Below, piece after piece: positions 1-10,620 of a stretch of DNA of 25,484 nt. The notes beneath the pieces were generated by a model that did not search any database, had not been told where the DNA came from, and saw nothing but the letters and a program-made list of their open reading frames with translations. Position numbers and translations under genes: made by a program. The DNA comes from Nephromyces sp. MM_2019 (Eukaryota > Apicomplexa > Aconoidasida > Nephromycida): NCBI GenBank assembly GCA_015657535.1, contig JADHZB010000427.1, forward strand, positions 1 through 25,484. The letters run 5' to 3'. How positions within the stretch are numbered: position 1 is the stretch's first letter; the number at the start of each line of letters is the position of its first letter.

Positions 1-230
1 TTGCACACATACCCATCTTCATGAAATAAAACTCTGTTTGCACACATACCCATCTTCATGAAATAAAACTCTGTTTGCACACATACCCATCTTCACGAGC
101 TGAAACTCTGTTTGCACACATACCCGTCTTCATGAGCTAAATGTCTCCTTGCACACATACCCATCTTCACGAGCTGAAACTCTGCTTGCACACATACCCG
201 TCTTCATGAGCTAAATGTCTCCTTGCACAC
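1..230. repeat. 37-bp tandem minisatellite inside an MCM6 intron
   Basis: Six full copies of a 37-bp unit start at 1, 38, 75, 112, 149 and 186, with a partial seventh copy at 223. Each begins TTGCACACATACCC. Copies 1 and 2 are identical over most of their length. Copies 3 and 5 form one subtype (CACGAGCTGAAACTCTG) and copies 4 and 6 another (CATGAGCTAAATGTCTCC). The right end is therefore a 74-bp higher-order duplication. The array runs into the window edge, so its full length is unknown. It stops about 10 bases before the 3' splice site of the exon that opens at 240, so it sits at the acceptor end of an intron. Confidence 0.95.
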
Positions 231-239
231 GCCATTCAG

Positions 240-1914
240 GAGTTCACTCCAAAAAGTTACAAGCGATCAGGAAGTATTTCTTGAAGATATTGATAACACC
301 GAAGATAAAACTAATGAAGATGGCAGTTTATCTCAATCACGAGTAGGGGAGGAAAACAAATGGGGGAGCCAAATCTTCTCGCAGCAATCAGCAGCAGATG
401 ATGAATCGAAGAGGGTTGGTAAGCAGCCTTTGTCCATCCCATCTTCAGAGTATGAAAGAGTTTCTTCTCTTCTACTCGATAGAATTCGCGAATATGAAAA
501 TTTTAACTCCGAGGGAATAGCTTCTAATGATCTGATTGAATGGTAGGTCGTTTCTTTGGCTACACGAAAATAGTTTGTAGATGATTTAATGAGTTTAAAT
601 TTTTGTTTGCGTGTGTGCGTGTGTGTCTGCGACGCCGTTCGATTCTGCTTCACTTGAAGGAAGAAAATATATTCCAGATATCTTTTTGGCGAATGCTTGA
701 TATTTGTTTGCTTTCAACGTTAATTTTATTCTTTTCTTTTGTGAATTAAGTGCTGCAGTTTGTCTTCATCAGCTCTTTTTGATTCTGTTACATCTCACTC
801 CAGTGTCGCTTTTCAAGCTGATCATTTTTCCTCCCTCTTGTAGGTTTGTTGATGAGATTCTGAAAGTGGAAAGTATTGAAGATGCTAACCAATGGAGCTT
901 CAAATTACAGAGGATTATCCATCGAATGATAGAGATTGACAATAAATTATTGGTGAGGCGATATTTCTTGCTATTTTGAAGGATAAAAATGTACTTTGGC
1001 CGTTTTCATCTTCATTGAAGTAGCTCTACCCTCAGGCATAGGCAGCTTCGCACTTATTCTCAGAGTGGTGCGAAACTTCATTGCATCTGCAGTGTGTGCA
1101 CGATATGGCCTTTCCATTTTGTTGGCCAGGTTATAAATGAGTGTGTGTGCACATCTCTCTTAGTGTGCCTGCCCCTTAATGAAGGTTACGCACAATGCGA
1201 AGTGCCCTGTATATTATACGCTATATGCGTTTCGTGTCGGCCCTAGAAGATTTGCTTCTACGTTTTCAGTTTTCGTCTTTATCCTCCCTGCATGCACTGC
1301 GACCAACCCGCTAAGTTCATGCCCTAGCTTTCATCCCCAAATGCCTTTTGCTCCCTTCAGTTTACTAGGCTATAAGACTTAGCCCAATACTCCCACTTTT
1401 AATGTTTAGTATCGAAACCCTGCTGTACCCATCCGCCTCAACTCCCCTATTTGCTATAATCTATCCCCAGTTCTTCCTAATAGCTAGCCTTCTCCCTCCC
1501 TCTCTAACCATTTCCTATATCTCTACATATTAGCCATATGAACTATCTCCATTTATAAGCTGTTCTGCTCTAATTCAGAGTGACCCTACTAACAAGCAAG
1601 ACATATGGATGTTGCGTGTGCACCCGAACTTCAGTGGAGCTTCAGATTTTACTGAGTTTAAGGTCGATCATACATCTTTTGGTTATCGAAACTTTGATTC
1701 TGAGCAAAGCCAGCATGTCGAAGACTTTGATTTGGATGAAGAAGTATTGATGACGGAGAGTAATCAACCAGAAGTAATCAAAGCTAGCCTTGACGAGGGA
1801 GAAAATGTGTCAGGCTCACAGAAACCTGCCGAAGACACACCAGGAGAGAGCAACTCTCAAAATCAGCACGGTCTCTCACAATACACTGATTTTTTGGATG
1901 ATTTGGATTTTTAA
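240..1914 (+). CDS. MCM6: DNA replication licensing factor MCM6, C-terminal part (three exons, 5' end missing)
   Basis: MCM6 is a subunit of the MCM2-7 replicative helicase in the nucleus. Only the C-terminal 248 residues are visible. Exons are 240-542, 844-952 and 1579-1914 (TAA stop). The first exon opens after an acceptor (TTCAG at 235-239) with the last base of a split codon, so earlier exons, including the AAA+ core, lie off the window. Introns are 543-843 (GTAGGT to TAG) and 953-1578 (GTGAGG to CAG), and the phases agree. The C-terminal winged-helix domain of MCM6 is recognisable from the sequence around SSEYERVSSLLL, then NDLIEWFVDEI, then LQRIIHRMIEIDNKLL, closing with WMLRVHPNF. These parallel the human segments with SEY, ELVNWY, VIHRL and VVNPNY. 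An acidic tail of roughly 90 residues follows, ending YTDFLDDLDF. The human protein stops soon after this domain, so the tail is an extension. The family call is by motif memory only; other MCM subunits fit less well. Confidence 0.82.
543..843 (+). other. MCM6 intron (GT-AG)
   Basis: Donor is GTAGGT directly after TG of a tryptophan codon, and acceptor is CCTCTTGTAG. Splicing joins TG to G and restores LIEWFVDEI, which matches the winged-helix pattern of MCM6. The interior is T-rich with a GTGTGTGCGTGTGTG run near 608-625. An unspliced reading meets a stop (TAG) inside the donor. Confidence 0.85.
953..1578 (+). other. MCM6 intron (GT-AG)
   Basis: Donor is GTGAGG after TTG (phase 0), and acceptor is CTAATTCAG before AGTGACCCTACT. 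Cutting one codon position later would place TGA first, so the phase fixes the boundary. The 3' third is pyrimidine-rich (about 1380-1575). No repeat array was seen. Confidence 0.82.
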
Positions 1915-4900
1915 ACAATATGGGCTGAGTATTGGAGGGAGAGCGGAAGGTTGCTTCTTGAAGAGAAGCTTCAGAGATCAAAGGTTGTGGGGTTATCATA
2001 TGTGAAATTAAGTTGGAGAGGCTTCAGAGATCAAAGTATGTGGGGCTATCGCTTAGGAGATAGAGGGCTCAAGGTTTTAGGACTTTCATGACAGGGCAGA
2101 TGTAGGGTTGGCTATCATGGTGGATCTCACAGAACTTTATGAAGTTGAAATAATGTGGATTGCATGCAGTGGGTTACTGATGAGGGGGATTTGCACTGAG
2201 GAGCTGAGCATGGTAGGAAGATTGGATTTTTTAGGGCATTAGCTTTCGGGGGAGAATCTTTGCACACTAAGTATCAAGGGAGTACGAGGTCAAAGCTGAA
2301 GAAGATGTTCAAACCTTCTGGCCTGGAGCGTGTGTATTAGCCTAGTTATATAATGGAAGCAAAGAATTATCTCTGCTCACAGACTTGCTTTTCACAAAAA
2401 AAAGCCTTATATTTGGGTAGATGCTATTTTTACTCTCCCAGCTCAGTTGCAGAATAAACCAGACGAAATGAAATAGAAGAGAATGTACTATAGGAGCTGC
2501 ATTTCTGGAGATTCATGTATGCTGTAGTTTTCCAATGCAAAGGAGCGTATATTTTCATTAGTCTGTGGTATAGGGAAGAGAACATAATGAATGAGTAGGG
2601 ATATTATGAGGCAGTACTCGTAGCACCTCATAGAGGGGCACAGCTGAATAGACAAGAGCTGGAGAGTTTGAGAATGTGTGTGTTAAATGTGATATGACTG
2701 ACTTTTGGAATGTGGATAATCCATCTGGTATTTGGCCATGATTTTAGTTTTCTTTTATATTTATCGTGTGTAGGTGTCCTCTTTAGGTGTGTTACTATGT
2801 GTGCCGGTATGTTGAAAGATTTATTTTCTTTTTTCGTGTGTTAATTTTTTTCTTAAAATGTGTCCATGCATTTCGTCCGTATTTGCGTATTTGTGTGGGT
2901 TCGTATTCGTGTCAATGCCCATGTTTAAGTCCTTCATGCATGTGTGCATAAATATACACTACTGTATATTCTCGTACCGTTTTGTGCGTGTTCTTGGGAG
3001 AAGGATAGATACTCCCTGATGCTACCAGCTATTTTCGTGGCAAGCATTTTGTTTATGCAATTTTTTTTTACCAATACGAAAGAAAAGTACCATTTTCGAA
3101 TCACCTTGATTGAGTTAAGAGTCCGATTACACACTTGGAGAAAAGGGAAAATTTACTGTAGGGTTTAAAATATAATGGATTCACAGTGAAGGATGAATCC
3201 GATGGAAAGGAAGCAGAATAAACTGGTAATTTTGCGTTTCAAATGCAAAAGTTCATCCTCGAAGGTTGGTACAAACAATACACAATAAAGCCTGCCTATA
3301 GTATACGTAAGGTATGCTACAATGATAGACAAAAACAAGGCTAATTACAACCTTTCTGAATTAAACTAAGCCTAAATGATATTATTAAAGGAATGCTGTC
3401 ACGAGTCAAGTCTATTCACCCTCCCATTGTACGCCGCGTTTGCAGAGCCTGTGGTGTTGGTTGCGCTGTGCGATATACGTGGGTGTGGTGCGTGACGTGA
3501 GGGTGGTTAACAGTTGCATGTGGTGTACCTGAGTATGCAGTGATATTTGTAGTGATTTGTCGTGTTTTCTATGTATTTTGATATGCGCTTTGTGGTGTTT
3601 GATGTGTATTTTGTGAAGTTTGATGCGTGTGTGTGTATTGGCACGTGTGTGCTGTGGTATGCCCTTTGAGGTGTATCGAGTAAGGGAGGTACCCTCCTGG
3701 TGCTTGCAGCTCTATAGTAGCTCTTCACTAGCTTCGTAGTAGCTTTGCAAATCTTTATATATGATGTTTTTTCATTGAGTATCTACTCTTAGGGTTGTTG
3801 AAATCACTTGAGACAAAGATTTAACTGATTTTCTAGTAACATATCATCTGCTGCCTAGCGTGGGATACTTCAATTCATCAATGACTTGTGTTGCTCATGG
3901 TAAATAGGAATTATATGGGTATGCAGTAGTTAGACTTTGGGGATAAGTGCTGACACACCTGATCTCGGAGATGCATAGTTGCTCACCTGGTGTCTTACTG
4001 ACTTATATCATCAGAGGGTCATGTACTTGCCAATTTGACTGTAGCTCTTACTAACATGTGCTGTATTATTTGTGCTTTTGCATATAGCAATGTTTTATGT
4101 GTACCAGAAATATGGGAGTATGGGTTATCATGTGTTCATACACAAGGTATCTGCTTGCGCGTATGAAAATGTATGAGGGGGGTAGAAGCAACATGCAATA
4201 GACGTGCCCTTAACCTTATGAGGAATGAACCTAGTATTTTACCAGGAGTTACTAGATTGCTTAGGACTAATAAGGTGATGCATCATCTAAAATTAACCTT
4301 ATTCTTAATATTATTAGATCATTCAGGAAGATTAATGAAATATTGGTGTTAGATTCTAGAAGCTACTCAAAAATCCCCGTGTTTAATTGGGTATACCGAT
4401 GAACATGAGTGTGGAAGTTCACCTGCATCATTACGAAATCGCAGATAAGCCACTTTGAGCTCGAGGTTATTATCTATGAGAACATGTCCTAACATTTGTA
4501 TGAGTTCTATAGCACGGTTTTCTAAATATCTTATAGAGACCGTCCAAGAGATACTACTATACCTTTGTTCCAACTAGTAATTTATGTTATTTTGATCTCA
4601 AAATGAGATAAGGAAATTATATCACAGCAACCCTGTATGAAAAAGCGTAGCGATTGAGTTTTTTATGTCAGTAAATACAAACCCATAATCATAGAAACAT
4701 ATCATCATACACAGGGGCATTGCAAATGTAACAACATAAAACAAGCAGCGCCATAACCCCTCTCAGGACAAAGATAAAGGAATTATATGCAGCAAATCTA
4801 CATAAAAAAGATCAAGAATCCCTCTAGAAAACATAAAACGATCCCCAATACAAAGAGAAGAAAAAATATATCAAAGTCACAAGCCGCTGCGTAGGAAAAG

Positions 4901-5118
4901 CAGGGAAGCTCAAACTGATTTAACTGAGCTACAGACTCGCAAATGCTATTTAATGATTTAATACCCGCAAAAAAAAGCAAAGAAAATGCTTGCCCGGTAA
5001 ATATTTTCAGGCTTTAAAAAAGCATTCCATTTGCAGGAAAAATTGTTTGTAACGTGCATACACAGAAGAAATCTTGAAAAAAATAAGAGTGAAGCGTCAA
5101 AATGTTTTAAAAGAAACT
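1915..5118. other. Gene-poor spacer downstream of MCM6
   Basis: No reading frame here shows a family I recognise or a consistent set of splice sites. The first 140 bases carry a 53-bp tandem duplication (listed separately) and probably the MCM6 3' untranslated region. TG-rich stretches occur near 2660-2960 and 3430-3660. The rest is mixed AT-rich sequence with A-rich DNA towards 4800-5100. The open frames of 60-75 codons in it look accidental. Confidence 0.5.
1960..2051 (+). repeat. 53-bp tandem duplication in the MCM6 3' region
   Basis: The segment around GCTTCAGAGATCAAAG followed by TGTGGGGTTATC occurs at 1968-1997 and again at 2021-2050, 53 bases apart, with a few substitutions. It lies 50-140 bases after the MCM6 stop codon and is probably transcribed as 3' untranslated sequence. 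Confidence 0.85.
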
Positions 5119-5144
5119 AAAATGAGTGTAGATACACTCATTTT
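5119..5144. repeat. Near-perfect palindrome (12-bp arms, 2-base centre)
   Basis: AAAATGAGTGTA at 5119-5130 is followed by GA and then its exact reverse complement at 5133-5144. If one bulged T is allowed, the stem extends to CTAAAA/TTTTAG. It lies in A/T-rich DNA with no gene nearby. The role is unknown. Confidence 0.9.
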
Positions 5145-5559
5145 TAGGATATTATGAAGAATTTCGGGCAGGCATTTAACGTCTAGATACACTACCCGCC
5201 ATATTTTTCATTTTCAAAAGACAGAAATTTTGGTGTCATGAGAGGGGAAATCCTCAGTCACTAAGTAGTTTGTTTGATTTTTATGGAAAAGCAAATAGAG
5301 GCAAAGGCAGTGAATCATCGAGCAGTTGCTAACCTTTGCAAAAGCCTTTAGCTTCCTACGCATGCACCTTAACAGCACAAAGAAACTACGTTTTCCCCCC
5401 GGCTAAATACCCCACTTTCCGCCTGTTAAGCTTGGCGAAGCACTCAACGATAATATATAGGAAAACACCCTTTACCGCTGATGAAAGCAACCAAAACAGG
5501 GAAACCTTCTAAACACCGAAGGCATCATCACTATTTGGAGAAGTTTGCTTTTATGCTGG

Positions 5560-5965
5560 TATAATTATACACCAGAGGATAGCTAACTTTGTCACACACA
5601 CACGTACACTATGTGTGAGTAATAGATGACCCCTGCGTGCGAGTGGCTTAGATGGTAAAGAGATGCTTACCATCACGCAGACGCACTGGCAGCACAACTG
5701 AGCACATATTTGTGGCTTGTGTATAAGTCCACGAGATAGCTTACACATCCATAAGCATATCTTGAAGCATACATATGCGGTGTTGCATGCATACACACAG
5801 ATTCATATGGCGAACACACAAGCATTTACTTGTAATAGCCCACACTCACCTAGGCACACTCACACACACCTAGATTGATACAATAGTCCACAGATACCCC
5901 CACACACACCCACAAACACCTAAACACACACACACCCACACGTACTCACACACATCCCCAGCTAG
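5560..5965. other. CA-rich simple-sequence stretch with a small hairpin
   Basis: The plus strand is dominated by CACACA runs, especially at 5594-5612 and 5846-5955. Elsewhere in the window introns carry TG on their coding strand, so this stretch may belong to an unrecognised minus-strand transcript. An 8-bp perfect stem (GATGGTAA at 5651-5658, TTACCATC at 5667-5674, 8-base loop) lies inside. No coding exon could be identified. Confidence 0.5.
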
Positions 5966-6532
5966 ATCCTTCTACCATTTCTCCATTCTCTGGAGTTCTA
6001 TCGAGTTTATAGCTGATACATCCGGACATATGAAATGACGACCTCGTTCAGGTAGTATGCCATACCCCCCCACAACTGAGGGTACTTAACGTGTGATTAC
6101 GGGCCTACAAAAGCTCGCGCTATGGCGCTCCCTTCATTGCAATATCAATTCCCTTCGGAGCCTTCATCCCCATCCTACTTGACGCACACATACACGCATC
6201 CCTCATACTAACATCCAAAAGACTGCAGGCTTTCGCACTCGCTCTCCCTGTAGGATAGGAGAAAAGCCCTGTGTGCGAACCCTCAGTTGAGTTCTGGGAT
6301 CATTCTCAGTATGTGCCTTGCTTCAAGTCTTTGCTCCTCTCTCCTTTGCAGCACTTCTTCATCTTCATTTGCTTTATAGAAGGAGTAGCATATGCTTCTA
6401 TTCCAGGTGAGCTGTTGTTTTGGTATGTATTTATTGCTTTACAAGGTTGGAACTCACGGAACTAAAACTTGGCCTTATATAGCGTACTCTAGCAATGAGT
6501 TTCCTTTTATGTGATTGGGAGTTGCCTTTTTG

Positions 6533-6665
6533 CTAGGTTCTCTTTTACTAGGTTCTTCTTAGTATCCTGCTTCTTTTTTGATGACTTCTTCTTTGTTAGG
6601 TTCTTTTTTGCTAGCTTTTTCTTAGTACCCTACTGCGTCTTATTATCCTTCTTCACGAACTTTCT
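6533..6665 (+). repeat. Degenerate pyrimidine-rich repeat
   Basis: Variants of CTAGGTTCTTCTT and TTCTTAGTA recur about every 15 bases, for example at 6534, 6549, 6597 and 6612. The repeat is strongly diverged. It creates a phenylalanine-rich open frame of 112 codons that I do not regard as a gene, because the residue pattern only follows the TTC/TTT repeat. Confidence 0.5.
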
Positions 6666-7341
6666 TTTTGATAGTGTTTTTTGTGTGCAAATACGTCTTT
6701 TTAGTGTCTCGTTTTGCATTATACATTTCCGCCGACTTGCAGGTATTTGCATGTTTTTCTATCTTGTGTGCACTGTTTTTTCTTCTGTGCTGCTTCTATT
6801 TATGTTTTTGAAAGGATACAGGAAAGCTTGTTGGTGTTCCATTGTGTGATATGCTTGTGGGTTTACATGGAATAACTGCTGACTCACATAATGTTTTTTC
6901 AAGAATTAATGTTTAAATATCTAGATATTTCTATTATTAAACGATAAAAATAACTTTTTTTAGCTTGTGTTTTCTCGTCTGCTTTATGATACCCTTCCCG
7001 GTGCTCAGATCACGCTGTGTTGTGTGTGTATTTTTTTGCAAAGTCTGGAGCTACATATTCATTGAAATATGATGATGTCTGCAATGTTGTAGAAACATAC
7101 TCCATGTGCGATTGAGTGAGCAGTATTCATCAATTTGTGTGCAAAAGCGGCGATCTGTACACTTTTAATGGTTGCTACGCTTTGTATATTAATATCAAAG
7201 TTTAATAAGAGCTTATGAAAAATCGGTAGAAAACAGTTGCACACTGAATGAGATTTTTGATTGAACAGCAGTGCTTTTTTAATGTGTGTAGCATATTTAA
7301 TGGATATGCAAGGTCTCTATTATACACACGCAAAAACATCT

Positions 7342-7630
7342 CATTAAAGAATACAAAAGACCGCATTGAAGATTGCAAGAGATTGCATTAAATGACAAAC
7401 ACACAGAAACTCGTTGAAGAAGTCGGAAAATATCATTAATTAACGCACGCGTAAAATCTCATTGAAGAACTCGGAAAATCTCGTTAAAGAACACACACAA
7501 GGTATCATTAAATAACATACGCACAATCTCACTGAAGAGGACACACAAGCTATAATTAAGTAATACAGACAAGATATCATGAAATATGACACAAAAAATC
7601 GCATTAAAACACATACGAAATATCTCCTGT
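7342..7630. repeat. Diverged 24-bp tandem array (about 13 copies)
   Basis: The core ATCTCATTRAAGAAC recurs with CATTAA-like anchors at 7342, 7364, 7386, 7412, 7434, 7460, 7482, 7506, 7530, 7554, 7578, 7602 and 7626. Spacings are 22, 22, 26, 22, 26, 22 and then six times 24. The stop-free minus-strand frames across it (spanning 7440-7733 and 7459-7656) show an 8-residue period of the type EIFRVLFN. This is what a 24-bp unit without stops would give, so I call it a repeat rather than a gene. Confidence 0.85.
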
Positions 7631-7640
7631 ATAAACGCAA

Positions 7641-8250
7641 AAGTCGATTTTGACATCTGCAGCTATAACACACACAATATTTTACCATCCAATAAACATG
7701 CGAATACAAGAATATTCGCAGCCCCCTTTGCACTTCTACGCATACTCTAATAAAGAGTTCTGCTCACTGTTAAGAAAATTCTTGCTTTTAATAGTGGCAT
7801 TATGACTATGATATGGCTCTCTTCTTACTACATGTAGCTGCTCTTCTCAAATCTATGGATAGGCCGTCTACCATCTACTCAGCTTACCTAGAAGGCTTTC
7901 ATTCGGTTGTGGCTATCAAATTCTTCTGAATTACTGTATTAGACTCCTTCGTTAGAGACGCTTCTCTAGCTTAGCTAGATATCCCTAGGATGTAATCGCT
8001 CTGAATGTATATATATTTGAATCTCAAAAGCATTCCCTTCCAGGTATTTCTAGCTGCTAGTGTGTGCAACGCCTTCAAGATGCTATTCAATTAGTATGCT
8101 CTGCCTTCAGTATGCTCTCCTTTCAATACATTATCTTTTAAATACGCTTATATGCTTTAAATTCGGCTTGAATCTACTTTATTTTACTTGCATTTTATTC
8201 TTCAACATGCGTGCACTCTAGTGTGTTATCAACCGTTGTGTGTGTTACCG
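7641..8250. other. Spacer upstream of SEC11, nothing recognised
   Basis: Mixed sequence with no conserved coding pattern. From about 8060 onward TATGCT and TTCAG motifs become frequent and lead into the 35-bp array upstream of SEC11. No core promoter element stands out. Confidence 0.4.
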
Positions 8251-8256
8251 CCCCTT

Positions 8257-8424
8257 CAGTGTGTTATCACCCCTCCAGTGTGCTATTCTTTCAGTGTGTT
8301 ATCACCCCTCCAGTGTGCTATTCTTTCAGTGTGTTATCACCCCTCCAGTGTGCTATTCTTTCAGTGTGTTATCACCCCTCCAGTGTGCTATTCTTTCAGT
8401 GTGTTATCACCCCTCCAGTGTGCT
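8257..8424 (+). repeat. 35-bp tandem array upstream of SEC11
   Basis: Units of 35 bp start at 8257, 8292, 8327, 8362 and 8397. Each joins CAGTGTGTTATCACCCCTC to CAGTGTGCTATTCTTT, two related half-units of 19 and 16 bases. The copies are practically identical. The array ends 270 bases before the SEC11 start codon and is followed by C/T-rich DNA to about 8640. It may lie in the promoter or in a 5' untranslated intron. Because 35 is not a multiple of 3, it is open in several frames only because it lacks stop triplets. Confidence 0.95.
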
Positions 8425-8692
8425 GGCCCTCTTGCCCGTTATCTCCCCTCCAGTTTATTCCTTCTCCCCTCTCCTATCATCACCACCATCCTGTCCTATC
8501 ACCACCACCCTCCTGTCCTATCGCTACCCCCACTCCCCCCCTTTCACCCCCCATCCTATATTCCACTCCTTAAACTTACTACCCCTCCAATACGCTTATC
8601 CTTTCAGTCTCCTCTCCTCGTGTACTGCCTACAACTCAATCGCCCCTCTTCTTGCGACATCTATCTCGGTTTCTCAACCTTCTTCCTTGGAT

Positions 8693-10061
8693 ATGGCAAA
8701 CTTGACAGTCGAAGATTCCAAACCCCCCCCTGAAGGGATTTTGGCAGAGTCTCGAGCTTTCCTCCTCAAGCATTGGAATCGAAGTCGTCATGACCTCGTG
8801 GAGAATCTTAAAAACCCCTATGATGCAGCTCTACAGCTGCTTTCTGTGGCGTTAGTCTTCTTCTCGGCGATGGTTATGTGGAAATCCTTCGTTTACATTT
8901 CAAACACACCAAGCCCTGTTGTTGTGGTTTTGTCGGGAAGCATGGAGCCAGCATTTACTAGGGGAGATGTATTGATACTTTCAAACCGGGCAGATCCAGT
9001 GATTGGTGATGTTCTTGTCTTTAATGTGAGGGGGGTGGAGGAGTGCGCATTTGGGAAGCTATTGGAGGGGTGGTTTCAGAGGGGAGTTTTATTAGTGTGG
9101 GGGGGGGGTGTTTGGAGGGGTTTTTTAGGGGGGTTGAATGGAGTTGTATCTGACGTGTTGCGTCGGGTGAGTTACTTCGGGTGGTGCGTTTTCCGGGCTT
9201 CCTTTAAGAGTGTTTTTTCCGGACTTCTTTAGGAGATTTTTACACACACCTGTTTTGGGTGGTTTATTTATTATTCAAATTTACGTTTTCCGGCCCCCCA
9301 GGGTTTAGTGTACTCAAAATCTAAATTTCACATCTTTTATAAAAGTATCAGCTTCTAGAGGTAGGCTTCATATGTGCGTATGTTCTCATTCATAGCATAC
9401 AGGTATTTCATTCAACCCAGAACACCAATAACTCCTCTTCATATCTTTGCTTATTTCAAGCTTACTATCCTACTCCCTCCTAGTGGATTGACAGCTTATA
9501 GGCTTAGCTTAGCTTGTGTAACAAGCATATCACCCCTCCAATCATAATTTTTAGCACTTCCCACCCCTAAGTTCCAACTCAAACTCCTCCATACTCTAGA
9601 AATTTTCCCTCCAAAACCCGATGTCCATACACTCATCATCTCAGTGTGTAATCAGCACCTTTTTTTCTGCATTTTCGAGCCATAGGCTTCCATCCTCATA
9701 AATTTTCAGAGAAAACATCTTGTTTCGAGAATTTTGTCATAATTTTTGTTTCTCCCTCATACAGCTTGATGGCCGTGATATTCCTATAGTTCATCGGGTT
9801 ATGAGTGTACACACCGTAAGTCCTACCCCTGAAGATGATAACGATTTGCTTATACTGACCAAAGGTGATAACAACTTTGTGGATGATCGAGGGCTCTACG
9901 GAGGCACTACTTTATGGTTGAAGAGATCAAACATTATCGGCGTAGCAGTAGGCTTTGTACCGAAGATTGGAATGTTTACGCTGTGGATACACTCTCATCC
10001 AAAGCTTAAGATCCTAGCGATGCCTGCGTTTCTTGTTTTAATACTACTGGGGTATGCTTGA
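8693..10061 (+). CDS. SEC11: Signal peptidase complex catalytic subunit SEC11 (two exons)
   Basis: SEC11 is the serine protease of the ER signal peptidase complex and removes signal peptides from secretory proteins. Exons are 8693-9025 and 9765-10061, giving 209 residues. The intron runs from GTGAGG to ACAG in phase 0. The protein starts MANLTVEDSK. A membrane segment lies at about residues 46-66. The catalytic serine is in the SGSMEP motif (Ser83). After the splice, RDIPIVHRV carries the catalytic histidine (His121), and TKGDNN..VDDRGLY holds the conserved aspartates (Asp151/Asp152). A hydrophobic C-terminal stretch (FLVLILLGYA) ends it in the position where human SEC11A ends. The ER-type Ser-His arrangement, instead of Ser-Lys, separates it from bacterial and mitochondrial signal peptidases. 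The frame is open far upstream of 8693, but that part is repeat-derived. The ATG at 8693 gives a family-like N-terminus. A third exon is possible (see findings). Confidence 0.93.
9026..9764 (+). other. SEC11 intron, G-rich at 5' end and C-rich at 3' end
   Basis: The first 110 bases after the donor contain many G runs (for example a run of nine at 9101-9109). The last 350 bases are rich in CCTCC and CCACCCC. It is a clear example of the composition switch seen in several introns here. Removing it joins LVFN to LDGRDIPIVHRV, which fits the SEC11 family. Confidence 0.9.
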
Positions 10062-10536
10062 CGAAGGAATTGGGGGGTGTGTCTTTGGTAGAGGTTGTTC
10101 TTTAGAAGGAGTGAAGACGCGATTTTTAGTTGTTATGAGGGGGGGAAATGAGGAGTTTATGAGGATTTGGGATAGTAGGTGTTGGCATGTGCAGGGAGGT
10201 GTTTTGATATGTGGGAGGGGCGGAAGTGAGTGGGGGGAGTGAGTTGGGGGGGGGATTTGGTGTATGAAGGGGTTGGGGATAGTGGGGAGGACATTTTGAT
10301 GCGTGGAAGGGGCGGAGATGAGTGGGGGGAGTGCGTTGGGGGGGGGGATTTTGGTGTTTTGGGAGTGGGGGTGCAGACCTATGTCAGGGGGGGCAGATGC
10401 GTTTGAGGGGGGGAACAATTGTGTAGGGGCGGTGTGTTGGGGGGTGCTAATGCGTTTGGTGGGCGATCATTCTTGGGGGGGGTACAGACTACATTTGGGA
10501 GGTAAAGATGCGTGGGGGGGTGGCAAAAGCTCTCAG
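10062..10536 (+). other. G-rich tract downstream of SEC11
   Basis: This stretch is full of G runs of 5-9 bases with TG-rich linkers. It resembles the 5' parts of the introns in this window. It is either SEC11 3' untranslated sequence or, if the GTATGC at 10052 is used as a donor, a further intron. Open frames on both strands only reflect the bias. It has several potential G-quadruplex motifs. No coding evidence. Confidence 0.55.
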
Positions 10537-10620
10537 TCGTCGAAGAAACTCTCAGCGGATTCTTTTGAAGATGGCACACAACATGCGGGAGCTGATCAGC
10601 AACAAAGTATGAAGCACAGG

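Noticed and set aside
1..230. CRISPR-like regularly spaced repeat
   Set aside because: There are no unique spacers: the whole 37-bp unit is repeated, so it is a minisatellite.
4367..4573. Minus-strand 68-codon ORF with a helical-looking sequence (ENRAIELIQMLGHVLID)
   Set aside because: Codons look reasonable, but there is no ATG, no convincing acceptor and no recognised family. It could be a lone exon or a relic.
5641..5690. tRNA-like start (TGGCTTAGATGGTAAAGAG)
   Set aside because: It resembles an A box, but no B box or matching T-arm follows and the anticodon stem does not form; it is better described as a hairpin.
6511..6849. Phenylalanine-rich 112-codon ORF that looks like a membrane protein
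   Set aside because: Derived from a TTC/TTT repeat; hydrophobicity is a by-product and no family resemblance exists.
6915..6930. 16-base AT palindrome AAATATCTAGATATTT
   Set aside because: Real but short and AT-only; likely by chance in such DNA.
8188..8692. Upstream extension of the SEC11 frame (serine/proline/leucine-rich)
   Set aside because: It is translation of the 35-bp array and C-rich leader; the SEC11 family begins near the ATG at 8693.
10303..10530. Glycine-rich ORF in the G-rich tract
   Set aside because: Only composition; G runs give glycine and valine codons in every frame.
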